Positions 55,896-63,903 of a stretch of 64,000 nt of DNA are shown piece by piece. Below the pieces are notes generated by a model. It made no database searches, was not told the DNA's origin, and worked only from the letters and a program-made list of their open reading frames with translations. Every line of letters starts with the position of its first letter. Positions within the stretch are counted from its first letter, which is position 1. Source of the stretch: Flaviflexus equikiangi (GTDB lineage Bacteria; Actinomycetota; Actinomycetes; Actinomycetales; Actinomycetaceae). The stretch lies in NCBI RefSeq assembly GCF_014069875.1, contig NZ_CP059676.1, positions 62,001 through 126,000 of the forward strand, in the 5' to 3' direction. The position numbers and the translations under genes were made by a program.

Positions 55896-56810
55896 GTTCT
55901 CGAGGAACCCCAGCAGGAGCTTGTTGAACTCCTCCGGGGACTCTTCGGGTGGGAAATGGCCCGTTCGCGGCATGACGACATGCGAGTAGTCTGCGGTCAC
56001 ACGCGACGCGGTGCGTGACCATGCGCGGGCGGGCAACAGTGGGTCGAGATCTCCCCGGATCGTCAGGACGGGAGCTTTGATCGGCCGCGAGATCTGTTCC
56101 AGATGTTCGCGCCCTGAGGGCCTCCGCGGAGATGACCACGTCCATCTCAGCTGATGAATCTGGGCCTTCGCTGCACTGGGGAGCTGCAGGGCATGAGCAT
56201 AGTGCTCGGCTGCTTCCGTCGCGCCGGTGTTTCCGGGTGCCGAGAATTCTGCCAGAAGCGCCTCTAACGACTCGGGGTTCTGGAGTCGATCTTCTGCGAT
56301 GCGGGGGAGGAAGGCGGCGAAATAGTGCCGCCACGTGCGGAACGTGACGTGGAGGCCAAGCCGGTAGGTATCCGCGGGATGAGGTGCGGACACGGTGACC
56401 AGGCCCTTGACCAGATCAGGTTCGAGGCTGGCGGCAGACCATGCCAGGCTGCCGCCAGCCCCCAGTCCGACGAGGACAGCGCTCGATGCTCCGAGGCTGC
56501 GGATCACGCCATGGATGTCACGGGCCAAGGTCGGCATATCAAACGTGTCACGGGTTCGATCACTCCCGCCCGCCCCGCGAATATCCATCGCGGCGACAGC
56601 GTAGCCCGCCTCCGCGAGTGCGGGGATCTGGTTCCGCCAGGCGTACCAGTACTGCGGAAAACCGTGAAGGAGGAGGACGAGCGTTGCATCCTCTCGATCA
56701 TCGCCGGCGGTGGCGACATGGAACTGGGCGCCACTGGCGCGCACTAGACGATGACGCCAGGGGCCTGGCAGGGTCACGCACGAATTATCGGCGGGCACGA
56801 TACTCCTCAA
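55890..56810 (-). CDS. Alpha/beta hydrolase fold protein lacking the nucleophile (EphE position)
   Basis: This 306-residue protein has an alpha/beta hydrolase core: HGFPQYWYAW (oxyanion region, about 50-59), MDIRGAGGSD, and a catalytic-type His in VVMPRTGHFPPE near 285 with an Asp in GDLDPLLPA. The nucleophile elbow reads VGLGAGGSLAW (about 112-122), with Gly where epoxide hydrolases have Asp (GHDWGG) and lipases have Ser. It may therefore be catalytically inactive or use another residue. The position after nth resembles the epoxide-hydrolase-like gene (ephE) of mycobacteria. Confidence 0.78.
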   Translation of the reverse strand: MRSIVPADNSCVTLPGPWRHRLVRASGAQFHVATAGDDREDATLVLLLHGFPQYWYAWRNQIPALAEAGYAVAAMDIRGAGGSDRTRDTFDMPTLARDIHGVIRSLGASSAVLVGLGAGGSLAWSAASLEPDLVKGLVTVSAPHPADTYRLGLHVTFRTWRHYFAAFLPRIAEDRLQNPESLEALLAEFSAPGNTGATEAAEHYAHALQLPSAAKAQIHQLRWTWSSPRRPSGREHLEQISRPIKAPVLTIRGDLDPLLPARAWSRTASRVTADYSHVVMPRTGHFPPEESPEEFNKLLLGFLENL

Positions 56811-56866
56811 GATCTACGGGTGCAGGCAGGGGCCTGCACCCGCACTGAATCCTTCCTGAGGATATC

Positions 56867-57967
56867 CTAGGCGTCCGTCCGCCTCGACAGGAGGACTCCC
56901 CGCCTACCGAGGATTTCTCCCCGCTCCTGGCCGTGACGCCGCGCCTGGTGAGAGACGATGCCGGTCATGAACAGGAGGAAACCGAAGCCGGTGAGTCGGC
57001 CAGATGCGAGATCGTCTGTGAGATGGTGGCCGACATTGCCTGTGAAGTCGTTGTAGCTGACGAACTGTTGGATGGGCGAACTCTGGAGCACATCCTGGAC
57101 AACGGTGGGGGCGAAGATCGCGATAGCGCCGGCCACGGTGATGATGAGACCGAAGACGATGGCGCCAACCGATGACAAGCTGACGAGATACCACAGCACC
57201 GCGAGGCACAGTAGCGCTCCGAGGAGCTCGAGCACGACGAGCCAGTCCACAGTTCCGGTGTTCCAGGCAGAGTCCTCGAGGCCGCTCAGGCGGACGCCCG
57301 AGTCGGCGAGCAGGTACCAGGCGAGGGGCGCAAGAAGTAGCGTCGCGAAGAAGACTCCGACATGTGCCCAGCCGCGTCCTCGCGGCTCTTCGGGGATCGG
57401 TTCTTCGAACTTGTGGGTGAAGCGCTGTTCCGGGTTGCGCTGGAGAGGCTCAGGGGGAGTGGACACATATGTCGGCTGGCCCGCATCACCGGTTCGCTGG
57501 AAAACAGACGTGCGCGTCGGGTACGCATTATCGCTCGCGGCAGGTGAGACCGGTGCCGGAGGGGCGATAAGCGTCTCATCCGCGGACCTCTGCGGCGTGA
57601 CGATCGTTGCGTCATCAGTCGATGATTCTGCGGAGCCGAAGGCCCGCTCCCAGCGTTCTCTCTCAGACTCTGTGTTCGCGGCACTGTCCTCTTTGTCATC
57701 GTCAGAGAAGTCAGGCTTCCACGACTGAGTCGATTCAGTCTCGGAATCGACCGGGGGAAGGATTGGGTCGTCGAGACGCGGCGACTGGTCCGTTGCCTGG
57801 TCCTCGGGCTCGACGGCGGCGTCAGATCCGCCAAGCTCGTCGCTCTCTGGCCGGACCTGTGACGCTGCGGTGTCAGGCTCGCCGGCAGGCTCTGGGAGCG
57901 GGTCGAGAATATCGTCGTGGGCGTCCTCGTGGTCCGGGCGCGAATATGGATCGGTGGGTGTCGACAC
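56867..57967 (-). CDS. Acidic-tailed membrane protein, hypothetical
   Basis: This 366-residue protein has a long acidic, Asp/Glu/Ser/Pro-rich N-terminal part (about 1-200) followed by four predicted membrane helices (about 215-345). The N-terminal part looks disordered and contains repeated Ser/Thr-Glu stretches. The C-terminus (SHQARRHGQERGEILGRR) is basic and cytoplasmic. No family was recognised. Its neighbour order suggests a role linked to the envelope or pilus, but this is inference. Confidence 0.7.
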   Translation of the reverse strand: MSTPTDPYSRPDHEDAHDDILDPLPEPAGEPDTAASQVRPESDELGGSDAAVEPEDQATDQSPRLDDPILPPVDSETESTQSWKPDFSDDDKEDSAANTESERERWERAFGSAESSTDDATIVTPQRSADETLIAPPAPVSPAASDNAYPTRTSVFQRTGDAGQPTYVSTPPEPLQRNPEQRFTHKFEEPIPEEPRGRGWAHVGVFFATLLLAPLAWYLLADSGVRLSGLEDSAWNTGTVDWLVVLELLGALLCLAVLWYLVSLSSVGAIVFGLIITVAGAIAIFAPTVVQDVLQSSPIQQFVSYNDFTGNVGHHLTDDLASGRLTGFGFLLFMTGIVSHQARRHGQERGEILGRRGVLLSRRTDA

Positions 57968-58055
57968 GGTGACCTCCTAGTCTGTGATAAGTCGACGCTA
58001 TACCGAACAGGGATCGAATTGTGTATCACGCGCCCGCCGACCTACCGTTACAGCC

Positions 58056-58859
58056 ATGGACAGTGGGGATACGGCAATGGGTTCTGCTCTCGATGCGCTG
58101 GCGACATTGCCGGAGGCATCCGCTGGCGCCGCCCGAGTATCTCAGGCGGTGAGGGCTGTTCGGTTCTCGACGGGCCTGCGCCGGGGCTGGGCGGAGGCCC
58201 GCACCGAGGCGAGTATCCAGTGGGTGGTCAACGACTATCGGGCGAGCGGTGGGGAGATCTCCACCCGCACGCTGAGGGAACAGGTTGCCTGGCTGGGGGA
58301 GCCCAGCGCGCCGCGCGCTTCGGCGGCGTGGCGCTGCCACTCCGAGGTCGTCGCCGATATGCCGCCGCTTGTCACGAAAGATACTGCCCCCGCACCGCAT
58401 GCGTCGACGCGAACAATGCTCGCCCGCCTTCACCGCGACGCTTCCTCCGCGCATCCAGACATGAGTGTGCGACAGCGTGCCGGGATCTTGTCCACTGAGG
58501 ACTCCGTCCGACAGGATCTCCTGCTAGACATCGCAGAGTCGGCCGCCCCCGGTCTTGTCACCATCGCCGTGCTTCTCGGTCAATGGCTCTCCCAGCCGCT
58601 GTCTGCCGAGGGCAACGCAACGATCAGGGATAGCTTCGTGCGGTGGTTTGCCACGGTGCGAGGTTTCGAGCCGACAGGGACAGCCGTTCTGGATATCAAG
58701 ACTCTCGAATCGCATCTGTCCGACTACGAGTCGGGAAGCTCTGCCGGGATGGATGCGTGGCTTGGGCACGTGGCCGACATGTACGTGTCCGCCATGACGA
58801 GATCTCTTCGCATCTCACAATCGATCCTTGCCGGGCGTACTGATCCCGAACTCGGCTAG
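58056..58859 (+). CDS. Hypothetical protein upstream of the Tad locus
   Basis: This 267-residue soluble protein has no recognised domain. The first 90 residues (ARVSQAVRAVRFSTGLRRGW, then ASIQWVVNDYRASGGEIST) look helical with a HTH-like spacing. The remainder contains GLVTIAVLLGQWLSQPL and YVSAMTRSLRISQSI helices. The start is uncertain: ATG 58056 has no clear ribosome-binding site, and ATG 58077 is an alternative preceded by GGGG. It lies about 60 bases upstream of the Ssd/CpaE-like gene on the same strand. Confidence 0.65.
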   Translation: MDSGDTAMGSALDALATLPEASAGAARVSQAVRAVRFSTGLRRGWAEARTEASIQWVVNDYRASGGEISTRTLREQVAWLGEPSAPRASAAWRCHSEVVADMPPLVTKDTAPAPHASTRTMLARLHRDASSAHPDMSVRQRAGILSTEDSVRQDLLLDIAESAAPGLVTIAVLLGQWLSQPLSAEGNATIRDSFVRWFATVRGFEPTGTAVLDIKTLESHLSDYESGSSAGMDAWLGHVADMYVSAMTRSLRISQSILAGRTDPELG

Positions 58860-58921
58860 GGGCATCCACAGAACCGATTCTCGACGCCTGATCGAGGGAA
58901 GATGCGCACAAGAATCGGGCC

Positions 58922-59938
58922 ATGAACGACAAGGTTTCCCATCGCAGGGTCAGGACCCAGCCGCTGACGACAGTTCTCATCCGCGCGTCCAGCCCAGAAC
59001 TCCTCACGGACATCGAACGACTCGCAGAGGTCGCGGGAGTCGATACGGCCACGGTTCCTGTATCGGGAGAGGCGCCCCCGGCAATACTCACACTCGTCGA
59101 AGAGTCGGGCACGACGAGAACGGCAAGAGCCAGTTTCAACGAACTGTTCCAACCGGAGTTCGCAGGTAAGTCGGTCAGCGTCAATCCGCGCACAGAACCT
59201 GCGGACCTGCTGGAACTGTTCGTCGCGGCGGGCGCAACCCAACGAGGCGTCATCGTCGGCGTGATCGGCTGTCACGGCGGCGCGGGAGCGACTGTGCTTG
59301 CAACGATGCTGGCGCGACAGCTAGCGCAGGATGGGACGACGTCGCTCATTGACATGGATCCCCTCTCGCCCGGGTACGGGATGCTGCTCAGCCTCGAGGC
59401 GGGAGGCAAACGGTGGCCAGATATCGGCAAAGAGAACGGAACCCTGCTTCCGGGTCGGCTCGTGGATTCGCTTCCGAGATGGAAGAGCGTGCGAGTTCTC
59501 ACCGGTGACGACAGGGGTGCTATTCCTCTCTCCGGCCGTGCAGGAATCCTTGCAGCGTCAGCAGTATCCCAGGTCAGTGCGGTGACGGTCGTCGACCTGC
59601 CACGCTTCGCGCTCCTCAAACTCAACCCGGCCTCGGAGTGGCTCACGTGGCTCGACCATCTCGTCACAGTGACACGGCCAGACGTCACGTGCCTCGCCGC
59701 AGCGAAACGGACACTGAGCCTCATCCCGCCCGCCCTCGCCCACACGCTCGTCGTGGGAGGTGTGAAGAGCGTCGGGCAGGCGGACGATGCCGCCCATCAA
59801 CTTGGCATGGAGGGATGTCCGCTCCGGTACGAGCGAACATTCGATGGCGACATCGCCCACGGAATGACACCGGGAGATCGCCTCCGCTCGGGATCCGCCC
59901 GCGATATTCGCCGCATCGCAACCAGGGTCCTCTCGTGA
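58922..59938 (+). CDS. CpaE/Ssd-like P-loop ATPase of the Tad pilus locus
   Basis: This 338-residue protein has a MinD/ParA-type ATPase domain after a divergent receiver-like N-terminal region. The deviant Walker A is VIGCHGGAGATVLATMLA (about 113-130), followed by TTSLIDMDPLSPGYGML (A' region) and VTVVDLPRF. The usual signature Lys of MinD Walker A (KGGxGKT) is replaced by the HGGAGAT form, seen in TadZ/CpaE and actinobacterial Ssd proteins. It probably places the pilus machinery. Its stop overlaps the GTG of tadA-ATPase (GTGA). Confidence 0.88.
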   Translation: MNDKVSHRRVRTQPLTTVLIRASSPELLTDIERLAEVAGVDTATVPVSGEAPPAILTLVEESGTTRTARASFNELFQPEFAGKSVSVNPRTEPADLLELFVAAGATQRGVIVGVIGCHGGAGATVLATMLARQLAQDGTTSLIDMDPLSPGYGMLLSLEAGGKRWPDIGKENGTLLPGRLVDSLPRWKSVRVLTGDDRGAIPLSGRAGILAASAVSQVSAVTVVDLPRFALLKLNPASEWLTWLDHLVTVTRPDVTCLAAAKRTLSLIPPALAHTLVVGGVKSVGQADDAAHQLGMEGCPLRYERTFDGDIAHGMTPGDRLRSGSARDIRRIATRVLS

Positions 59939-61089
59939 GCCCTCTCTTCGCAGACCTTGCCGCCGCACGTGCCGCCGTGGTCGGCGGGGACCGGATCGGC
60001 ACGGTTCTTGCAGGGGCCGTCCCCGATGCGATCTCCATCGCCTCCGTCGCCTCTGTCGGCCAAGGAATCCTGCAACAGCTCGAGGGTGCAGGCCCCGTGC
60101 TCCAGCCGCTCCTCGAGGATCCCGAGGTGACGGATGTCCTCGTCAACGGAACCGAGGGCGTGTGGGTGGACCGAGGGAACGGACTCGAACGCGTGAGCCA
60201 CACGACGGAAGACCTCAATGACCCCTTGGAGGTGCGAAAACTCGCTGTCCGGCTTGCAGCGACCTGCGGTCAGCGCCTCGACGATGCGTCCCCGATCGTC
60301 GATGGAACATTTCCTACCGGGGTACGCCTTCATGCAGTCCTTCCGCCGCTTGCTGCGGAGGGCACTCTGATCTCTCTGCGCACGCAGCGAACTGTGGCAC
60401 TGACTCTCGATGATCTCGTCGAATCGGGAACCTCGAGTGTGCCCATGGCACGAGCTGTGTCAGCGATGGTCGGTGCAAAAGCGAACGTCATGATCTCGGG
60501 TGCAACCGGTTCGGGCAAGACAACCCTCCTTTCTGCGCTCCTCGGGTTGGTTCCGCCTGCCGAACGGATCGTCGTCATCGAAGAGTCGGCCGAACTCCGG
60601 CCCACCCATCCCCATTGCGTCCACCTTCAAGTGCGTCACGCCAACGTGCAGGGGGCCGGCGAGGTCTCGATGAGCGATCTCGTTCGAGCGGCAATGAGAA
60701 TGCGACCGGACAGGCTTGTCCTCGGTGAGTGTCGAGGCGCAGAAGTCAGAGATGTTCTCGCAGCCCTGAACACAGGCCACGAGGGCGGGTGGGCCACCAT
60801 TCATGCCAATACGGCGCAGGATGTGCCGGCCAGGCTTGTGGCTCTCGGGGCGCTCGCGGGCATGTCAGAACCAACAGTTGCCGCCCAAGCCTCGTCAGCG
60901 CTCGACGCCATCATCCACATCCGCCGAACATCAGGTGGGAGGCGGATCGACCACGTGGCCGTGCTGTCGCGGGATGAGGGGCGCCTGGTCTCGGAGCCTG
61001 CACTCGTCACGCGTGGCGGCGAGACAGCACCTGGGCCAGGATGGGAGAGGCTGGCGGCCCGATTGGGCATCGAGAAGAGCTTCCTATGA
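59935..61089 (+). CDS. TadA/CpaF-type pilus assembly ATPase
   Basis: This 384-residue secretion ATPase has N-terminal PEVTDVLVNGTEGVWVDRG, Walker A ISGATGSGKTTLLSALLG (about 181-198), the Asp box IVVIEESAEL, Walker B RLVLGECRGAEVRDVL and a His box ATIHANTAQDVPARL. It powers Flp pilus assembly from the cytoplasmic face. GTG 59935 is taken because it overlaps the upstream stop and fits the normal length. It should not be confused with tRNA deaminase tadA at 40119. The next gene starts within its stop (ATGA). Confidence 0.92.
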   Translation: MSPLFADLAAARAAVVGGDRIGTVLAGAVPDAISIASVASVGQGILQQLEGAGPVLQPLLEDPEVTDVLVNGTEGVWVDRGNGLERVSHTTEDLNDPLEVRKLAVRLAATCGQRLDDASPIVDGTFPTGVRLHAVLPPLAAEGTLISLRTQRTVALTLDDLVESGTSSVPMARAVSAMVGAKANVMISGATGSGKTTLLSALLGLVPPAERIVVIEESAELRPTHPHCVHLQVRHANVQGAGEVSMSDLVRAAMRMRPDRLVLGECRGAEVRDVLAALNTGHEGGWATIHANTAQDVPARLVALGALAGMSEPTVAAQASSALDAIIHIRRTSGGRRIDHVAVLSRDEGRLVSEPALVTRGGETAPGPGWERLAARLGIEKSFL

Positions 61090-61811
61090 TCGTCGCGCTG
61101 TGCGCTGGCCTTGCTCTCGCTGCCGCGATCCTCACGACGACGAGCGGACGTCGTTTGCCCCGACCTGCCGTGACTCGCTCTCGAACGAGACGAGCCTCGA
61201 TCTCCATACCGCGCCGCCACGACATTGATCTCGGCGTGCTGGCGACCGATGTTGCGACGCGACTCCGTGCGGGCATGGGGGTCGAACAGGCGTGGCGACT
61301 CTCTCTCCAGCGGGCGGGGCTGCCTGCCCGCCAACCAGTCCTCGATACGCAGGGGTCCCCGCGGATCCTCAACGAATTGGACGCGAGCGATGGAGTGCTG
61401 GCAGAAGCCCTTGCCCTGGTCAAGGGGGAGCCGAGAATAACCCACCTGACGCGGATCGCGCTCCCGTCGCTACTGACCGCTACGCGCCTCACGTGGCAGA
61501 CAGGAGCTCCGATGGCGGACGTCCTCGACGAGTGCGCCGCTGGTCTCACGGAGGCGGGAGAGGCGCAGACGGCCCGAGAAATCGCTCTTCAAGGGCCGAA
61601 GTCGACAGCTGCGATGCTGGCGTGGCTGCCGCTGCTCGGACTGGGCCTGGGGCTGTTCATGGGCGTCGACCCCCTGGGTTTCCTCTTCGGATCCACACTC
61701 GGTCGAATCTTCCTCATCGCTGGTTCTATCTGTGAAATAGCGGGAATCGTCGTTGTGAGAAAGATGGTTCGCTCCGCACAGTCGGATGGTGCGATCGGGC
61801 GGGCCTCATGA
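61086..61811 (+). CDS. TadB-like pilus assembly membrane protein
   Basis: This 241-residue protein has a hydrophobic N-terminal helix, a type II secretion F-like cytoplasmic region (about 50-170) with LATDVATRLRAGMGVEQAWRL and ALPSLLTATRLTWQTGAPMADVLDE, and C-terminal membrane helices with MLAWLPLLGLGLGLFMGVDPLGFLF. It forms part of the inner-membrane platform for the pilus. It starts within the ATPase stop (ATGA at 61086) and its own stop overlaps the next ATG. Confidence 0.86.
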   Translation: MIVALCAGLALAAAILTTTSGRRLPRPAVTRSRTRRASISIPRRHDIDLGVLATDVATRLRAGMGVEQAWRLSLQRAGLPARQPVLDTQGSPRILNELDASDGVLAEALALVKGEPRITHLTRIALPSLLTATRLTWQTGAPMADVLDECAAGLTEAGEAQTAREIALQGPKSTAAMLAWLPLLGLGLGLFMGVDPLGFLFGSTLGRIFLIAGSICEIAGIVVVRKMVRSAQSDGAIGRAS

Positions 61812-62338
61812 TCGCCATCCTCGTCGCGACTGTTCTTCTTGCGCTGCTGTGGCCGCCGCGCCGGCTTCCGCGCCCGCCCAAGGCGCCCCCGATCAAAGCG
61901 AAGCCCATTGATGAGGCGATGATCATCGATCTCGCGACTGCTCTCGTGTCCGCGGGGGCTGCTATTCCGACCGTCCTACAGGCGCTCGGCACGTGCCTGC
62001 CGCCGGGGGATGAGGCTGAGGACGCGATGAGGGCGAGCCGGTCCCTGCTCATGGGCGCGTCCTGGGAGGAGGCGTGGCAGACCAGCTCGGGCCGGCTATC
62101 GAGGTTGTCAGCCGCACTCGAACCGGCTTGGGTCGACGGCGCCCCGCCCGTTGTCATGCTTCGCCGCGCCGCCGCATCCGTGCGGGCGCGGCGTCTCAAG
62201 GATGCTCAGGAGGCCGCTGCGCGGCTCGGTGTCCGTCTCGTCCTGCCGTTGGGCCTCTGCTTCCTGCCGGCCTTCTTCCTCATCGGGGTTGCGCCAGTCA
62301 TCATCTCCATGGGGATGATGGTCTTCGGCGGTCGCTAG
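61808..62338 (+). CDS. TadC-like pilus assembly membrane protein
   Basis: This 176-residue protein has an N-terminal hydrophobic helix (MIAILVATVLLALLWPP), a T2SSF-like cytoplasmic region with AMIIDLATALVSAGAAIPTVLQALG and a C-terminal helix FFLIGVAPVIISMGMMVFG. It is the second platform protein. It starts in the previous stop (ATGA at 61808) and ends in a CTAG shared with the convergent aldo/keto reductase gene. At 176 residues it is short for TadC, as is common in actinobacteria. Confidence 0.85.
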   Translation: MIAILVATVLLALLWPPRRLPRPPKAPPIKAKPIDEAMIIDLATALVSAGAAIPTVLQALGTCLPPGDEAEDAMRASRSLLMGASWEEAWQTSSGRLSRLSAALEPAWVDGAPPVVMLRRAAASVRARRLKDAQEAAARLGVRLVLPLGLCFLPAFFLIGVAPVIISMGMMVFGGR

Positions 62339-63309
62339 AAGAGTGCAATCTTCGGTGCCGGGGGAAAGATCGTATCGAGCTCGGCCATGTCTTCCGCAGT
62401 TGGTACCCACGAAGCTGAGCGGGCGTTCGCATAGACCTGTTCGGGCTTTGTCACGCCGGCGATGATCGACGTGACGGGGTGGGAGGCCAGAAGGAAGGAG
62501 AAGGCGACCTCCAGCTCCGTCAGGCCGCGCTCCTGTGCGAAGGCGCGGAGCTTCTTCAGCTGGTCGAAGTCCGTTGACTCCATGAGTTGTGGCTTCGCAA
62601 CATCGAGGCGGGATCCATCGGGCGCAATGCCATCCGTGTATTTGCCGGTCAAGAGTCCGTTCGCGAGGGGGTAGTAGGGGAGGACCCCAAGGCCGAACTG
62701 GGTCGAGGCGGGCAGGACTTCGAGCTCCGCGCGACGATCGAGAAGGCTGAAGTTGTTTTGAGCGGAAACGAACCGCTCTGTGCCGAGCTCCCGAGCAACA
62801 TGGTCGAAATGAGCGATCTGCCAGCCGGACATGTTGGAGTGCCCGATGTATCGGACCTTGCCGGACCTCACGAGATCGTCCAAGGCGGACAGGGTCTCTT
62901 CAATGGGAGTGAGGGGATCGGGTGAGTGGTAGATGTAGAGGTCGATGTAGTCCGTGCCGAGGCGGCGCAGGGATGCCTCAGCCGCGTTGATGATGTAGCG
63001 GCGTGATCCGCGCGCGTTGAAGTCGGCTCCGTTGGCCCCGCGTGCATCGAGGCCGAACTTTGTCGCGATCACAACCTTGTCACGATTGCTGCCCAGGGCT
63101 CGTCCGACCAGGGTTTCGGACAGTCCCGCCTCCATCCCGTACATGTCGGCAGTGTCGAAGAGGGTGATGCCAGCGTCAAGAGCCCGATCGATCACCGCTT
63201 TCGTGCCCTCATAGCTCTCGGTCGCAGAGCCTTTGCGGCCGAAATTGTTTCCGCCCAGACCCACTGTCGATACTGTGAGTCCGGATTTACCCATGCGTCG
63301 CATCTCCAT
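62335..63309 (-). CDS. Aldo/keto reductase
   Basis: This 324-residue AKR has a TIM-barrel pattern with LGLGGNNFGRKG-like N-terminus, GITLFDTADMYGMEAGLSE (catalytic Asp and Tyr, about 46-64), KVVIATKFG (catalytic Lys), IDLYIYHSPDP (catalytic His), VRYIGHSNMSG and the C-terminal NADPH-binding SIIAGVTKPEQVYANARS. It reduces aldehydes or ketones with NADPH. It is the only minus-strand gene within the Tad locus and splits the tadC gene from the pilin gene. Confidence 0.9.
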   Translation of the reverse strand: MEMRRMGKSGLTVSTVGLGGNNFGRKGSATESYEGTKAVIDRALDAGITLFDTADMYGMEAGLSETLVGRALGSNRDKVVIATKFGLDARGANGADFNARGSRRYIINAAEASLRRLGTDYIDLYIYHSPDPLTPIEETLSALDDLVRSGKVRYIGHSNMSGWQIAHFDHVARELGTERFVSAQNNFSLLDRRAELEVLPASTQFGLGVLPYYPLANGLLTGKYTDGIAPDGSRLDVAKPQLMESTDFDQLKKLRAFAQERGLTELEVAFSFLLASHPVTSIIAGVTKPEQVYANARSASWVPTAEDMAELDTIFPPAPKIALF

Positions 63310-63675
63310 GTATCCAGTCTAGGGAAATGCGGGTGGAGAGGGAGGGAATGGACGGGAGCGGTCAGTTCCTGTCATGGCGTCAAGGTGGACGTGTGCTCTC
63401 CATATTTTGAAATAGCGTTCTCTGCTTCTCCCGTCTCGACGAATCAACGGACGTCGATCGCCGGATGCGCGAATGGGCGCGTAGAGGCATGCCACATCAT
63501 CACGCATAGCTGCTCGGAAATGCGGTTCATCCAGTCAATCCGGCAGCAACCTGTCCACAGCGGAAGAAGGCAGAGACACCTCCACATGAGCATTTCGAGG
63601 ACGGCACGGGGATAGCCTGCCGCGGGACAGTTGCACTGTGCCCAACCGGGCGCGCGACAACGAAAGGACAAAGCC
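63310..63675. other. Intergenic region upstream of the pilin gene
   Basis: About 366 bases between divergent AKR and pilin starts. It should contain the pilin promoter; a TTGCAC at 63626-63631 could be a -35 element, but no matching -10 was found. No convincing coding sequence was seen. Confidence 0.35.
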
Positions 63676-63861
63676 ATGAATCCCCATCTCGAAGAATGCC
63701 ACGACCTCGACGACCCGGAAGCCGGTATGGCGACCGCGGAATATGCGATCGGTACAGTCGCGGCAACGTCATTCGGAGGGCTTCTCGTATGGATCCTTGA
63801 CCAGCCATGGGTCAAGGAAGCGCTCGAGAACATCTTCCGCTCCATCTTCAACTTCTTCTAG
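63676..63861 (+). CDS. DUF4244 family Flp-type pilin
   Basis: This 61-residue protein has a short hydrophilic leader (HLEECHDLDDPEAG) followed by MATAEYAIGTVAATSFGGLLVWIL, the conserved Gly/Met-Ala-Thr-Ala-Glu-Tyr processing and assembly motif of Flp pilins (about residues 17-24), and a hydrophobic helix. This is the DUF4244 family of actinobacterial pilins. It is likely cleaved after Gly17 by a prepilin peptidase and polymerised on the outside of the cell. The ribosome-binding site is AAAGGAC before ATG 63676. A strong hairpin follows the stop. Confidence 0.9.
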   Translation: MNPHLEECHDLDDPEAGMATAEYAIGTVAATSFGGLLVWILDQPWVKEALENIFRSIFNFF

Positions 63862-63867
63862 CGCTGA

Positions 63868-63893
63868 GTGGCCGGCCCTTCGGGGCCGGCCAC
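63868..63893 (+). terminator. UUCG-capped hairpin between the pilin and TadE-like genes
   Basis: GTGGCCGGCCC (63868-63878) pairs with GGGCCGGCCAC (63883-63893) around a TTCG loop, an unusually stable C(UUCG)G tetraloop stem. No T-run follows, and the GGAGG ribosome-binding site for the next gene lies just after it. It may attenuate or stabilise the pilin mRNA. Confidence 0.7.
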
Positions 63894-63903
63894 GGAGGAC
63901 CTC

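Noticed and set aside
57984-58055. Longer N-terminus for the hypothetical gene at 58056
   Set aside because: The upstream 24 residues are basic and carry no ribosome-binding site; the segment fits the leader between divergent genes better.
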